A stretch of 64,000 nt of DNA from Methylomonas sp. MK1 (lineage in GTDB: Bacteria > Pseudomonadota > Gammaproteobacteria > Methylococcales > Methylomonadaceae): positions 434,001 through 498,000 of the forward strand of contig NZ_AQOV01000001.1 of NCBI RefSeq assembly GCF_000365425.1. Direction: 5' to 3'. Under the pieces are notes generated by a model. The model was given only the letters and a program-made list of their open reading frames with translations. It searched no databases and had not been told where the DNA came from. Position numbers and translations under genes: made by a program. How positions within the stretch are numbered: the stretch's first letter is position 1; each line of letters starts with the position of its first letter. Shown in pieces: positions 18,067-28,248 of this stretch.

Positions 18067-21000
18067 TTAGCCGACCCAGACCCGGGCATTTCTGAACATC
18101 CGCAACCACGCGCCCTCTTCCAGCCACTCAACCGGATGCCAGGAGTTTTGTATCGCTCTGAAGCAACGCTCCGGATGCGGCATCATGATGGTAAAACGAC
18201 CGTCGGCGGTGGTTAAACCGGTAATGCCTAGCGGCGAGCCGTTCGGGTTGGCCGGAAAGGCTTCGGTTTCATTGCCGTAGTTATCGACATAACTGATCGC
18301 GATTTCGGCTCCGGCAGGGTTTTGGGAAGCGAACTCGGCGCGGCCTTCCCCGTGAGCCACCACAACCGGCAGTATCGAACCCGCCATGCCTTTGAAGAAG
18401 ATCGAAGGCGACGCTTGCACCTTGACCATCGCGACCCGCGCCTCGAATTGTTCGGACAGATTGCGTTTGAACTGCGGCCAGCGTTCAGCGCCATGAATAA
18501 TCTCCTTCAGGCCGGACATCATCTGACAACCGTTGCAAACACCCAAACCAAACGTATCGGGACGCGCAAAAAACGCGGCAAATTCATCACGCGCTTTCGG
18601 GTTGAATAAAATCGATTTGGCCCAGCCGCCGCCCGCACCGAGCACGTCACCATACGAAAAACCGCCACAAGCCACCAGACCGGTAAAATCCGCCAGCGAC
18701 ACCCGGCCGCCGATGATGTCGGTCATGTGTACGTCAATTGCCGCGAAACCGGCTCTATCGAAGGCTGCCGCCATTTCCACATGGCCATTGACACCTTGCT
18801 CCCGCAAAATCGCGACTTTGGGTCTGACCGCATCCGCGAATTTCGCAGCGACATTGTCGTTGATGTCGTAAGTCAACTGAGCCGACAAGCCTGGATCGTT
18901 GTCGTCAGAGATACGCTCGAATTGTTGCTGCGCGCAATCCGGATTGTCGCGCAAGGCCTGCATCCTAAAGCTGACTTCCGACCAGGTTTGTTGCAATGCC
19001 GCGCGCTCAGCACTGTAGATTTCGTCGCCGTTCCGAACGATACGCAACCTTTGATCAGAGCTTAATTTACCGACAATATGGGTGAATTCGTCGAGTCCGG
19101 CCTGATCCAGTATTCTTGCGACATGATCCAATTCAGCCGTTTTCACTTGCAGCACTGCGCCCAACTCTTCGTTGAACAAGGCCGCCAATACATCGCTACC
19201 CAAATCGGAAATATCCAGATCGACACCCTTACGACTGGCGAACAGCATTTCGGCTACCGTCGTCAGCAAGCCGCCATCGGACCGATCATGATAAGCCAGG
19301 ATCAGCCCCTGTTCGTTCAAGGCTTGAATGGTGTCGAAGAAACGCTTGAACAAACCGGCGTCGTCCAGATCCGGTGCCTGGTTGCCGAGCTGATTGTAAA
19401 CTTGGGCCAGCACCGAACCACCGAGACGGTTCTTGCCCCGGCCAAGATCGATCAACAGCAACACGCTATCGGCATTTTTCAACTCGGGAGTCAGTGTAAG
19501 ACGAACGTCATGCACCGGCGCGAAGGCGGTGATAATCAATGATAGCGGCGACGTCATGGTCTTGTCATGCCAGACGCTTTTCATAGACAGCGAATCCTTG
19601 CCGACCGGAATCGCAATGCCCAATTCCGGGCACAATTCCATGCCTACTGCCTTAACGGTATCAAACAGCGCCGCGTCTTCGCCGGGGCTGCCGCAAGCAG
19701 CCATCCAATTGGCGGACAATTTGACATCATTAAGCTTGCCTATGCGAGCCGCCGCCAAGTTGGTCAAAGCCTCACCTATCGCCATACGGCCGGAAGCCGG
19801 GCCGTCAATCAACGCCAATGGCGTGCGTTCGCCCATTGCCATCGCTTCGCCAGTGTGGGCATAAAAGCCGGAAGCCGTGACCGCGACGTCAGCTACAGGC
19901 ACTTGCCAAGGACCGACCATCTGGTCGCGAGCGACAAGCCCCGTTACCGAGCGGTCGCCGATGTGAATCAAGAAGCTCTTGTCCGCGACGGCCGGAAACG
20001 CCAAGATCCGTTTCACCGCTTCGGCCAATTCGACTTTTTCCAGTTGCAAGTCGGGCAAATTCTTGGTCAAACGCTGGACGTTTCTATGCATTTTCGGCGG
20101 CTTGCCGAACAATACCGACATCGGCAGATCAACCGGCTTACCCCCAAGCCATTCGTCGCTCAGCGTCAGATGCTCGGCATCAGTCGCTTCGCCGATCACT
20201 GCGTACAGGCAATGCTCGCGTTTGCAGAAGGATTCGAATAATTCCAATGACTCAGGTTTGATAGCCACCACATAGCGCTCCTGCGCTTCATTGCACCAGA
20301 TTTGCATCGGCGACATACCCTTGTCGGCGTTCTGCACCTTGCGCAATTCAAAACGGCCGCCGCGATCGCAATCGTGAATGATTTCCGGCACCGCGTTGGA
20401 CAAACCGCCGGCGCCTATGTCGTGGATAGAGACGATAGGCGTATCTTCGCCCAACGAATTACAGTGGTTGATCACTTCCTGGCAACGGCGCTCCATTTCC
20501 GGGTTTTCGCGTTGCACCGAGGCAAAATCCAGTTCCGCCGCACTTTCGCCGGAGGTCTGCGAGGACGCCGCGCCGCCGCCCAAACCAATCAGCATCGCCG
20601 GACCGCCGAGAATCACGATCAACGAGCCGGCCGGAATCGGATGCTTATCGACCAGCATCGGCCGGATGTTGCCCATGCCGCCGGCAATCATGATCGGTTT
20701 ATGATAGCCGCGATATTGGTTCGCTTCCCCAGTTTCCGCCGGTTGTTCGAAGCTGCGGAAATAACCGGCGATATTGGGCCGGCCGAATTCGTTATTAAAC
20801 GCCGCGCCGCCGATTGGCCCTTCCAGCATGATGTCCAACGCCGAGACGATGCGCTCCGGCTTGCCGTAATCCGCTTCCCAGGGTTGAGAAAAGCCGGGGA
20901 TTTTCAGATGCGAAACGCTGAAGCCCGTCAACCCGGCTTTAGTCGCCGAACCGCGACCGGTGGCGCCTTCGTCGCGAATCTCGCCGCCGGAACCGGTTGC

Positions 21001-21960
21001 TGCGCCGGGATGCGGGGAAATCGCAGTTGGATGGTTGTGGGTTTCCACCTTCATCAGCATGTGCGCCTGTTCTTCTACATAACCGTAGGCGTAGTTATTA
21101 GCTGCATCGCGGATCAACACCTTGGCTGTAGGACCTTCCAATACCGACGAGTTGTCGCTGTAGGCCGACAGCACGCCTTGCGGGTTCAGAGTGTGAGTGT
21201 TGCGGATCATCGCGAACAAAGACTTGGCTTGCTCTTCGCCGTCTATCGTCCAACTGGCGTTGAAAATTTTATGCCGGCAATGCTCAGAGTTGGCCTGAGC
21301 GAACATCATCAGCTCCACATCGGTCGGGTTGCGGCCTAAGCCGATAAAACTATCGGTCAAATAATCGATCTCGTCGGCAGACAAAGCCATGCCTAACTCT
21401 GTATTGGCTTTAACCAGTGCCTCCCTGCCCTGTTCAATGATCGCCACGGTTTGTAACGGCTGAGGATCGTGTTCGGCAAACAAATCAAGTTCAGCCTGAT
21501 CGTAAACCACTTGTTGGATCATTCTGTCGTGCAGTAAAACCGCCAGTTGGTGTTTAACGGCATCGCTCAAAGTATCGGTAGTGGTAAAGCGATATTCGAT
21601 ACCGCGCTCAATGCGTTTTACCACCGACAGGCCGCAACGCTCGGCTATTTCCGAAGCCTTACTGGACCAAGGCGAAATAGTGCCCAAACGCGGCACCACC
21701 CACAAGGAGAAAAACGGGGATTCAGGCGATTCGCCGTTCCCTTCCACCGCCGCATTTTCGCTGTTTTCATCGCTTTGGCCGTAATCGAGCAAGCGTTCCA
21801 GCATCGCCGATTGCTCTGCGGATAGCTGCCCATCGATTTGTATGAAATGCTGAAACCGGGCAGTAACGGCAGTAATGCTGCCGGCGACTGTCTGTAGTTC
21901 GGTCAGCAGTTTTTCAATACGAAAACGGGAAAGAGCGGAGGTTCCGGATAGGGTCAACAT
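18067..21960 (-). CDS. purL: Phosphoribosylformylglycinamidine synthase (FGAM synthase, large form)
   Basis: Purine synthesis enzyme that amidates FGAR with glutamine and ATP. At 1297 residues it is the single-chain gammaproteobacterial form: an N-terminal PurS-like part, a linker, a duplicated PurM-like synthetase core ([24 protein letters not shown] region) and a C-terminal class I glutamine amidotransferase with the catalytic Cys in GVCNGCQMM and a final [10 protein letters not shown] block that holds the triad His and Glu. It stands alone here, about 100 bases after bamC on the same strand, where E. coli has purC in a comparable dapA-bamC-pur arrangement. Confidence 0.98.
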   Translation of the reverse strand: MLTLSGTSALSRFRIEKLLTELQTVAGSITAVTARFQHFIQIDGQLSAEQSAMLERLLDYGQSDENSENAAVEGNGESPESPFFSLWVVPRLGTISPWSSKASEIAERCGLSVVKRIERGIEYRFTTTDTLSDAVKHQLAVLLHDRMIQQVVYDQAELDLFAEHDPQPLQTVAIIEQGREALVKANTELGMALSADEIDYLTDSFIGLGRNPTDVELMMFAQANSEHCRHKIFNASWTIDGEEQAKSLFAMIRNTHTLNPQGVLSAYSDNSSVLEGPTAKVLIRDAANNYAYGYVEEQAHMLMKVETHNHPTAISPHPGAATGSGGEIRDEGATGRGSATKAGLTGFSVSHLKIPGFSQPWEADYGKPERIVSALDIMLEGPIGGAAFNNEFGRPNIAGYFRSFEQPAETGEANQYRGYHKPIMIAGGMGNIRPMLVDKHPIPAGSLIVILGGPAMLIGLGGGAASSQTSGESAAELDFASVQRENPEMERRCQEVINHCNSLGEDTPIVSIHDIGAGGLSNAVPEIIHDCDRGGRFELRKVQNADKGMSPMQIWCNEAQERYVVAIKPESLELFESFCKREHCLYAVIGEATDAEHLTLSDEWLGGKPVDLPMSVLFGKPPKMHRNVQRLTKNLPDLQLEKVELAEAVKRILAFPAVADKSFLIHIGDRSVTGLVARDQMVGPWQVPVADVAVTASGFYAHTGEAMAMGERTPLALIDGPASGRMAIGEALTNLAAARIGKLNDVKLSANWMAACGSPGEDAALFDTVKAVGMELCPELGIAIPVGKDSLSMKSVWHDKTMTSPLSLIITAFAPVHDVRLTLTPELKNADSVLLLIDLGRGKNRLGGSVLAQVYNQLGNQAPDLDDAGLFKRFFDTIQALNEQGLILAYHDRSDGGLLTTVAEMLFASRKGVDLDISDLGSDVLAALFNEELGAVLQVKTAELDHVARILDQAGLDEFTHIVGKLSSDQRLRIVRNGDEIYSAERAALQQTWSEVSFRMQALRDNPDCAQQQFERISDDNDPGLSAQLTYDINDNVAAKFADAVRPKVAILREQGVNGHVEMAAAFDRAGFAAIDVHMTDIIGGRVSLADFTGLVACGGFSYGDVLGAGGGWAKSILFNPKARDEFAAFFARPDTFGLGVCNGCQMMSGLKEIIHGAERWPQFKRNLSEQFEARVAMVKVQASPSIFFKGMAGSILPVVVAHGEGRAEFASQNPAGAEIAISYVDNYGNETEAFPANPNGSPLGITGLTTADGRFTIMMPHPERCFRAIQNSWHPVEWLEEGAWLRMFRNARVWVG

Positions 21961-22060
21961 GGGCTGTGTTTGAGTCGATTTTTATAGCTGAAAGAGATAA
22001 ATACGGGACATTCCGGACGTACAACGCGGTAAGCCCCAAACCGCAAGCAATGCGGCGATT

Positions 22061-22819
22061 TTATGGGGCGGCTGCACTATCGGCCGCGCCATCCGACTTG
22101 TCAGGGGTGCTGCTGGGTATATCCTGGTTGATGCCTTCGGTAATTAATCTTAGCAACGAAGTCGCAGCGGCATTTGACAGGGTCTTACCGTCACTATCTT
22201 GCACGGTCACTTCGGTAAGCAGTTCATCGAGTTGATGCAGACTTACCCGGTATTCTTGTTCCTGACTAGGATCGTCACCGAATAAAAAAGTAATTTCGTC
22301 AAGAATGGAACCGTCTTCCGGCTTGATCGCGTCAGGATCGTATTTTACGAAAAAATAGCCTTTGTCCATATTCCGCTCAACCACTTCCATTTTTTGCCGG
22401 CTCAAGGCTTTGCCGACTATCCACCACGCTTGAGTGGCGGATTGATCGATTTGTAAGCTGCTGACGCCACTGCTGCCGGCTGCTTGCACGCTACGCCCGG
22501 AGCCAGCTGCTGCCGATACAGTCTCTTTTGTTTCGGTCTTCTCCGGCTTGCTGGGTACGGGTTCGACGGCATCCGCGACTGCCGCAGATTGGACGGGCTC
22601 CTGCTGCACCGGTGCTGGCGTTGGTTCCGGCGCATTGCTTACCGGACGCGTCGCCAGGGTCTTGGTTTTCAGATCGTCCGGGACGACTAATTCGGGGATT
22701 TCAGTTGTAAATTGATAATCTCTTTCCTTATCCGGAAACCAGCTCTTGATGGTGCTGCACGAGGCATTTAACAGCAACGCAGAGACCAGCACCACACGAC
22801 CGTATAGGCGAGTTTTCAT
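22061..22819 (-). CDS. bamC: Outer membrane assembly lipoprotein BamC (NlpB/DapX)
   Basis: Lipoprotein component of the BAM complex that inserts outer-membrane proteins. The 252-residue product has a signal peptide with a lipobox ending in NASC (acylated Cys21), then a Pro/Glu/Thr-rich linker, then the BamC fold with WWIVGKALSR and DKGYFFVKYDP. The start ATG at 22819 lies 3 bases after the dapA stop; an in-frame extension to 22885 would overlap dapA and would spoil the signal peptide. The dapA-bamC pairing is conserved in gammaproteobacteria. Sequence conservation in this family is low, so identity rests partly on context. Confidence 0.88.
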   Translation of the reverse strand: MKTRLYGRVVLVSALLLNASCSTIKSWFPDKERDYQFTTEIPELVVPDDLKTKTLATRPVSNAPEPTPAPVQQEPVQSAAVADAVEPVPSKPEKTETKETVSAAAGSGRSVQAAGSSGVSSLQIDQSATQAWWIVGKALSRQKMEVVERNMDKGYFFVKYDPDAIKPEDGSILDEITFLFGDDPSQEQEYRVSLHQLDELLTEVTVQDSDGKTLSNAAATSLLRLITEGINQDIPSSTPDKSDGAADSAAAP

Positions 22820-22821
22820 GA

Positions 22822-23697
22822 TTATAAAACGCCGGCTTGATGCATCGCCGCGCGTACGGTCGCGAAACAGTCCTCGGTCAGCCAAGTCAAAGGCAAACGG
22901 ATGCCTTGGCCCATCAAACCCATTTCAGCTACTGCCCATTTCACGGGGATGGGATTGGATTGAATGAATAGACTGCTATGTAAACCGGTCAATTTGGCAT
23001 CTATCGCCTCCGCAGTTCCGCGATCACCACTCATCGCCGCAGTCAGCATTTCATGCACCAATCTTGGTGCCACGTTGCCGGTTACGGTGATGCTACCGTT
23101 GCCACCCAACAAACAAAATTCGCAGCTGGTGGCGTCGTCGCCGGTATACAGCGCAAAATCGTCGCCAGTTAAATCCCGGATTTGTTTAACCCTTTCCAAC
23201 TTGCCGGTCGCTTCTTTCACGCCAACGATGTTATCGATTTTCGACAGTCTACCCACGGTTTCCGGCAACAAATCGCAGGCGGTACGGCCCGGCACGTTGT
23301 AAAGGATTTGCGGAATGTCGACCGCTTCGGCGATGGCTTTGTAATGCAGGTACAAGCCTTCCTGAGTCGGCTTATTGTAATAAGGCGTTACCAGCAAACA
23401 GGCATCCGCGCCCGCTTGTTTGGCTTTTTGGGTCAGACGAATCGCCTCGCGCGTACAATTGGCACCGGTACCGGCAATGACCGGTATCCGGCCCGCCACG
23501 CAATCGACGATAAACTTGATGACTGCACAATGTTCGTCTTCGTCGAGAGTTGCCGATTCGCCGGTAGTGCCTACCGCGACCAGCGCGTCGCTGCCCTGCT
23601 CTATATGAAATTCCACCAGCCGTTTCAGACTGGGTTCATCCACCGCACCGTCTTCCGTCATCGGGGTTACCAGCGCAACGATACTACCTTGAATCAT
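22822..23697 (-). CDS. dapA: 4-hydroxy-tetrahydrodipicolinate synthase
   Basis: Condenses pyruvate with aspartate semialdehyde, the first step of the diaminopimelate/lysine branch. The 291-residue TIM-barrel protein shows GTTGES (Thr43-Thr44), Tyr133 in ILYNVPGRT and the Schiff-base Lys161 in GVKEATG, all at the positions known from E. coli DapA (292 residues). It is first in a dapA-bamC pair and shares its substrate aspartate semialdehyde with the hom-thrC genes found 5 kb away in the window. Confidence 0.97.
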   Translation of the reverse strand: MIQGSIVALVTPMTEDGAVDEPSLKRLVEFHIEQGSDALVAVGTTGESATLDEDEHCAVIKFIVDCVAGRIPVIAGTGANCTREAIRLTQKAKQAGADACLLVTPYYNKPTQEGLYLHYKAIAEAVDIPQILYNVPGRTACDLLPETVGRLSKIDNIVGVKEATGKLERVKQIRDLTGDDFALYTGDDATSCEFCLLGGNGSITVTGNVAPRLVHEMLTAAMSGDRGTAEAIDAKLTGLHSSLFIQSNPIPVKWAVAEMGLMGQGIRLPLTWLTEDCFATVRAAMHQAGVL

Positions 23698-23766
23698 GCA
23701 AATCTCTCGTGTTTAGGTAAATAAAACCTAGCCATTATATCAAGCTAACCCTGAAAACTCAGCTTG

Positions 23767-24228
23767 TTATATTTGCCGGGCGACCAGAAGTCTATCTAGC
23801 GCGTTGGCGAAATTTTGGACATCTTTGGCCGTCATAGCCGCGGCGCCACCGGCTGTCAAACCGTTATCACGCAAGCCCTCCATGAAATCGCGCATGGCCA
23901 GTTTCTCGCCGATATTCTCCGCCGTGTAAGCTTCGCCGCGCGGGTTAATGACAAAACCCTGTTTGGCTATGATTTTTGCGGCCAGCGGAATATCGCCGGT
24001 AATCGCCACATCACCAGCCCGCAGATGCTCGACGATATAATCATCAGCCACATCGAAACCGCCGCTGACGCGAATGGATTTGATATAGCGGGATGGCGGC
24101 GCGGCTATGCTTTGATTGGCTACCAGCAGCAATTCCAGCTGTCTTTTTTGGGCGACGCGAAACAATACCGTTTTTATCAAATTGGGACAGGCGTCCGCAT
24201 CCACCCAAATCTTGATTGCCACCGTCAT
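23767..24228 (-). CDS. YaiI/YqxD family (DUF188) protein
   Basis: Small cytoplasmic protein of 153 residues starting IKIWVDADACPN, the family signature, with a PIN-like/NYN-related fold expected. Further family motifs are GDIPLAAKII and NPRGEAYT. Function is not established. The frame runs 77 codons upstream into the PAP2 gene, but the ATG at 24228 gives the family length and overlaps the PAP2 stop by 4 bases, which suggests coupling. Confidence 0.88.
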   Translation of the reverse strand: MTVAIKIWVDADACPNLIKTVLFRVAQKRQLELLLVANQSIAAPPSRYIKSIRVSGGFDVADDYIVEHLRAGDVAITGDIPLAAKIIAKQGFVINPRGEAYTAENIGEKLAMRDFMEGLRDNGLTAGGAAAMTAKDVQNFANALDRLLVARQI

Positions 24229-24920
24229 TGCGTGATCTTCGTATCCGGTTTTATGCGAATATACCAACCGTAATACAAGGCATAGGCCACCAAAAACACC
24301 AGATATCCGGACCACAAAATATCCGACGCAAAATGCCCGCCCGAGGTCATCCGGGTAAAGCCCAAGGTCCAAGCCAGCACTATTGTCAGCAGAAAATAAA
24401 TGGCTTTGTGGTTTTGCGACAGAAAATACAATACAAAAAACGTATAGCCCACCGAGCAATGGCCGCAGACGAAGGATTTATCCGGGGTGTGGCCGAATTT
24501 AGCTGGTGGTACATACTGATGCTCGCCGCCGAACTGGCTGACATGCACCGGCCGGGGTCTTCCCCAATGATCCTTAACAATAAGATTAACTACCAGGCCC
24601 GGACCTAAAGCAATGACCAGCAGAATATATAAGGCCTTCCTGCGAAAACGTTGCGTGTAGGCATGAAAATGACTCAGTACATAAACTGCCAACGCGATCA
24701 GACCGGACCACAAGGTGAACGGAAAAGCATAGTCGTACAACAGTTTCCAGGGCCACCAATGCTGCGTCGGCCAGACATCGCCGGGATTTTCCGGATGATA
24801 AAATAAGGCCGCCAAGCGTAAATCCAGGTCTGTCACCCCAAACAAGAGTGTGGTCAGTGCCGCCAATAGCAAGACGAGCACTAGCTCATTGCGGGCGCGC
24901 CTAATTTTCAGATGGGGCAT
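24225..24920 (-). CDS. PAP2-family membrane phosphatase
   Basis: Integral membrane phosphatase of 231 residues. The three PAP2 signature blocks are visible: KDHWGRPRP (KX6RP), a CGHCSVGY block in place of PSGH, and RMTSGGHFASD (RX6HX3D, with nucleophile His). Several hydrophobic segments surround them. LpxE-like lipid A phosphatases and phosphatidic acid or undecaprenyl pyrophosphate phosphatases share this layout. The neighbouring ArnT-like glycosyltransferase, overlapping by 20 bases, points to lipid A or undecaprenyl-phosphate chemistry. Confidence 0.87.
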   Translation of the reverse strand: MPHLKIRRARNELVLVLLLAALTTLLFGVTDLDLRLAALFYHPENPGDVWPTQHWWPWKLLYDYAFPFTLWSGLIALAVYVLSHFHAYTQRFRRKALYILLVIALGPGLVVNLIVKDHWGRPRPVHVSQFGGEHQYVPPAKFGHTPDKSFVCGHCSVGYTFFVLYFLSQNHKAIYFLLTIVLAWTLGFTRMTSGGHFASDILWSGYLVFLVAYALYYGWYIRIKPDTKITQ

Positions 24921-26442
24921 ATCCTTCCTTATCTAATGTTTGCCGAACGGCTTCCGGCCAAAACTTTAGGTTTTCACCCAAGTACAGGTAATACGGGGAA
25001 TTTGGTTTGGCGGGATTGGGAACTTGCGCCAAGAATCGAAAGCTTTGGAACGCCGCTTTCAATTCAGCAGGTACGTTTTCCTCGGGGGTTTCACCAATCA
25101 CAAAGCCGTTTTTGCCGATATACGCTTGCGGACCGGACCAGACCTCGTATTGGGATGTCACCAAACCGCTGGGTTCGTAACGATAAACCTGTGGATGATC
25201 GGGCAAATAAAACGCCAACTCGCTTGCCAGATAACGATGACCCAAGGCTACCACAAAGGTATTATCCAGGTTGGGCAAACTGATCAAGCGCTCGAAATGC
25301 ACATTAATTGCCAATTCCTGCCAGCTGTTGAAACGCTTGGTGGGATCGAACGCGGTGTTTTGTAATTTAAACACTTGTAACACGATGGGCAGCGAATAGG
25401 TCAACAGCACCATCGCCAAACCCAGCCCCATGCCGTATTTCAAGGTCCTTTTCCATGCACCCGCCAGCCCATTACCGGCCAACAAAATCAGGCCGGTAAA
25501 ATAAAAGGGCATCGGCCAATTACCCTGGGCTTTTTGCAGAACGCTGAGCAGCAATACCCCCAATAATAAAACGGGCCCCATCAATAACAAAAACCGTTGC
25601 TCTGCCGGCAGCCGTTTGAAGTTAAACGCGGCTTGCGTGCTACTGATCACTACCAAGAAAAACAGTACCGGCGAAACCAACAACAGCTGATAAAGCAGGA
25701 AATCTCTGGCCCATTGCAAATGCTTAAGGGCTCCAACTGGTTCGCGGTTACCGAAATGGCCTTTGCTATGCCCGAACATTACCCAATCGTGTTGTTGGTT
25801 CCACCATAAAATAGGTACAGCAGCGACCAAAATGGGCAGAAAATACCACCAAAATTCTTTTTTAAGATAGCCGCGTCGCTGACTATCCAAGCCCAAAAAT
25901 ATCAGCAACATTAACGGCAAAATCAATGCAGATTGCTTGCTCAGCAGACCCGCTGCACTAACCAATCCCGCCCATAACCAGGCGCGCGCTTGCAGGTCGA
26001 ACAGCGCCCGCCTTAAGTAATACACGGTCATTATCCAGAAACAATACAGCGGTGCATCGATGGTCATCAGAAAGTTGGCCAACACATTGATCGGCGTCGC
26101 CAACACCAGCAGCAGCGCCAAAGCGCCACCGCGCGCACCGTAAAAGGCCTTTGCTGTGGCGTGAAAAAACCACAAAAAAACCGTACCCAACAGCAGCGCC
26201 GGCAAGCGCACGGTAAACGTGTAATCGCCCAATAGCCAGGTAAACGCGCCAATCAGCCAAGCTATCATCGGCGGCTTGCTGTAATAACACCAATCCGGTT
26301 GTCGCGACCAATCCCAGTAATAACTTTCATCACCGATCAAATCAAAGCCGTTGATCAGCAAAAATCCACCGCGCAAAAGCATAATCGCCAGCAGCAAAGC
26401 CAGCGTATGCGCGTCCATCCAGCGTAACAATCTCTCAGACAT
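24901..26442 (-). CDS. ArnT/PMT-like membrane glycosyltransferase (GT-C fold)
   Basis: Inner-membrane protein of 513 residues with about 10-12 hydrophobic helices. The first periplasmic loop has GDESYYWDWS followed by YYSKPPMIAWLIG, the acidic motif and Pro-rich block of dolichyl/undecaprenyl-phosphate sugar transferases such as ArnT. The family moves a sugar from a polyprenyl phosphate onto lipid A or a protein. The next gene is a PAP2 phosphatase whose start lies within this gene, so the two likely modify the same lipid. The sugar and acceptor cannot be told. Confidence 0.85.
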   Translation of the reverse strand: MSERLLRWMDAHTLALLLAIMLLRGGFLLINGFDLIGDESYYWDWSRQPDWCYYSKPPMIAWLIGAFTWLLGDYTFTVRLPALLLGTVFLWFFHATAKAFYGARGGALALLLVLATPINVLANFLMTIDAPLYCFWIMTVYYLRRALFDLQARAWLWAGLVSAAGLLSKQSALILPLMLLIFLGLDSQRRGYLKKEFWWYFLPILVAAVPILWWNQQHDWVMFGHSKGHFGNREPVGALKHLQWARDFLLYQLLLVSPVLFFLVVISSTQAAFNFKRLPAEQRFLLLMGPVLLLGVLLLSVLQKAQGNWPMPFYFTGLILLAGNGLAGAWKRTLKYGMGLGLAMVLLTYSLPIVLQVFKLQNTAFDPTKRFNSWQELAINVHFERLISLPNLDNTFVVALGHRYLASELAFYLPDHPQVYRYEPSGLVTSQYEVWSGPQAYIGKNGFVIGETPEENVPAELKAAFQSFRFLAQVPNPAKPNSPYYLYLGENLKFWPEAVRQTLDKEGYAPSEN

Positions 26443-26448
26443 AGGCTG

Positions 26449-28194
26449 TTACTCCCATTTCTCCAGATAATGCAACAACAGTTGCAGGCTGCGTTGCCCG
26501 CGAAATTCGTTAATATCCAGCTTGTAGGCTGCATTGATTTTCCGGCAACCCAGCCATTTCTCGGGATGATCGGCAAAAAACGCTATCGCATCCAGCAACT
26601 GGCCGCTAAACGGCAAGCGCAATACAAACTTTAAATGCTGCTGACCGACGATCCGGCATTGGATCACATCGAACACGCCATTGAATACCGGTTCCGGAAA
26701 GGTTTGCCCCCATACCACCGCTTGCTGGAGTACTTCCGCAAATGCCACGGTCATGTGCTGCTCATCCAGTTCGCCGTCGGAATAGACCTTCTGCTCCAGA
26801 TCCACCGACTCCAATTTCGCCGCCACCGTCTCGGCAAAAGCCAAGGCGAAATGCGGATAGTCATGCAATTTAATCGTCAGACCCGCCGCCATCGCGTGGC
26901 CGCCGAATTTGCTTAAAATCTGCGGATGTTTGGCAGCAATCTCGCTAAGCACATCGCGAATATGCACGCCATTGATGGAGCGTGCCGAACCCTTGATATC
27001 ACCGTTGTCAGAAGGTGCAAATGCAATCACCGGCCGGTGTACGCGGTCTTTGATCCGCGACGCCAGAATGCCGATCACCCCTTGATGCCAATTGCCGTCG
27101 TACAAACAAACGCCGGCCGGCACATGTTTTTCGTCGAGAGCTTTCATTTCCGAAAGCAAAGCCATGGCCTCGGTCTTCATTTGCCCTTCGACTTCTTTTC
27201 TGTCTTGATTCAAGGCATGCAATTGCTCGGCTATGTCATGCGCCAATTCAGCATCGTCGGTCAGCAAACACTGTATCCCTAACGACATATCGTCCATCCG
27301 CCCGGCTGCGTTCAAACGCGGCGCGATGGAAAAACCCAGATCGCTGGCATGAATCCCGGACAATTGTTTGCCTGCGACTTCGGCCAAGGCCTTGATGCCG
27401 GACTGGCATTGCCCTGAGCGGATTCGCAGCAAGCCTTGATGCACCAGAATCCGGTTGACCTGATCCAAAGCCACCACGTCCGCGACCGTGCCCAAAGCCA
27501 CATAATCCAACAGTCGCGCCAAATTCGGCTCGGGGATGCCCGATTTTTCAAACCAATGCAATTCGCGCAAACGAATCCGCAAGGCCATCAGGATGTAAAA
27601 CATCACGCCCACACCGGCGATATGCCGACTGGGAAATTTGTCGTCCGGCAAATTGGGATTCACAATCGCATCGGCAGCCGGTAATTCAAGACCCGGTAAA
27701 TGATGATCGGTGATCAATACCTTAATACCGGCAGCCTTGGCGGCTTTTACGCCCTCGATGCTGGAAATGCCGTTATCCACCGTAACGATAATATCGGGCG
27801 TTTGCCGCTTCACCAGTTCGACGATTTCCGGCGTCAATCCGTAACCGTATTCGAAACGATTGGGCACCACAAAATCCACCGCGCCGGCACCCAGCAAACT
27901 CAAGCCCTTTAAGGCCAAGGCACAACTGGTGGCACCATCGGCATCAAAATCGGCGACCACGGTAATTTTTTGCTGTTGTTTGATCGCCGATACCAGATGC
28001 TCGACCATCTCCTTCATGCCGGTCAGTAACCACGGCGAAGGCAAACTCGCCAGGCTACGCTCCAACTCATCGGCACTCTGCACGCCCCTGCTGCTAAAAA
28101 TCCGTTGCAGCACCGGGTCCATCTCACCGAAGTGCGGATTTTTAGTCTGCACCGGCCTGGGCAGGATGATTTTCTTAACGCTTTGCAGATACAT
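26449..28194 (-). CDS. recJ: Single-stranded-DNA-specific 5'-3' exonuclease RecJ
   Basis: Recombination and repair nuclease of the DHH phosphoesterase family. The 581-residue protein shows VVADFDADGATS and DHHLPG in the N-terminal half (metal-binding motifs), the DHHA1 domain motif GGHAMAAGL and a C-terminal OB-like domain. The track frame reaches a TTG at 28218, but that codon is in the loop of the thrC terminator hairpin; the ATG at 28194 (MYLQSVKK) is just past the T-run and fits the E. coli length (577). It lies between a glycosyltransferase and thrC on the same strand. Confidence 0.95.
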   Translation of the reverse strand: MYLQSVKKIILPRPVQTKNPHFGEMDPVLQRIFSSRGVQSADELERSLASLPSPWLLTGMKEMVEHLVSAIKQQQKITVVADFDADGATSCALALKGLSLLGAGAVDFVVPNRFEYGYGLTPEIVELVKRQTPDIIVTVDNGISSIEGVKAAKAAGIKVLITDHHLPGLELPAADAIVNPNLPDDKFPSRHIAGVGVMFYILMALRIRLRELHWFEKSGIPEPNLARLLDYVALGTVADVVALDQVNRILVHQGLLRIRSGQCQSGIKALAEVAGKQLSGIHASDLGFSIAPRLNAAGRMDDMSLGIQCLLTDDAELAHDIAEQLHALNQDRKEVEGQMKTEAMALLSEMKALDEKHVPAGVCLYDGNWHQGVIGILASRIKDRVHRPVIAFAPSDNGDIKGSARSINGVHIRDVLSEIAAKHPQILSKFGGHAMAAGLTIKLHDYPHFALAFAETVAAKLESVDLEQKVYSDGELDEQHMTVAFAEVLQQAVVWGQTFPEPVFNGVFDVIQCRIVGQQHLKFVLRLPFSGQLLDAIAFFADHPEKWLGCRKINAAYKLDINEFRGQRSLQLLLHYLEKWE

Positions 28195-28202
28195 ATCAGC
28201 CA

Positions 28203-28229
28203 ATAAAAAAGCCGGCAAATGCCGGCTTT
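28203..28229 (-). terminator. Rho-independent terminator after thrC
   Basis: A perfect 10-bp stem (arm AAAGCCGGCA, 2-nt loop) is followed on the minus strand by further T residues. It lies 20 bases after the thrC stop and ends 9 bases before the recJ ATG, separating the threonine genes from recJ. Confidence 0.88.
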
Positions 28230-28248
28230 CCGATGCTCATCGTTAGAC

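Noticed and set aside
22029..22067. GC-rich imperfect hairpin between bamC and purL
   Set aside because: Stem is interrupted and lacks a T-run, so it is not a convincing terminator or attenuator.
28195..28218. TTG start extending RecJ by eight residues
   Set aside because: The TTG is in the loop of the thrC terminator hairpin; the ATG downstream is the better start.
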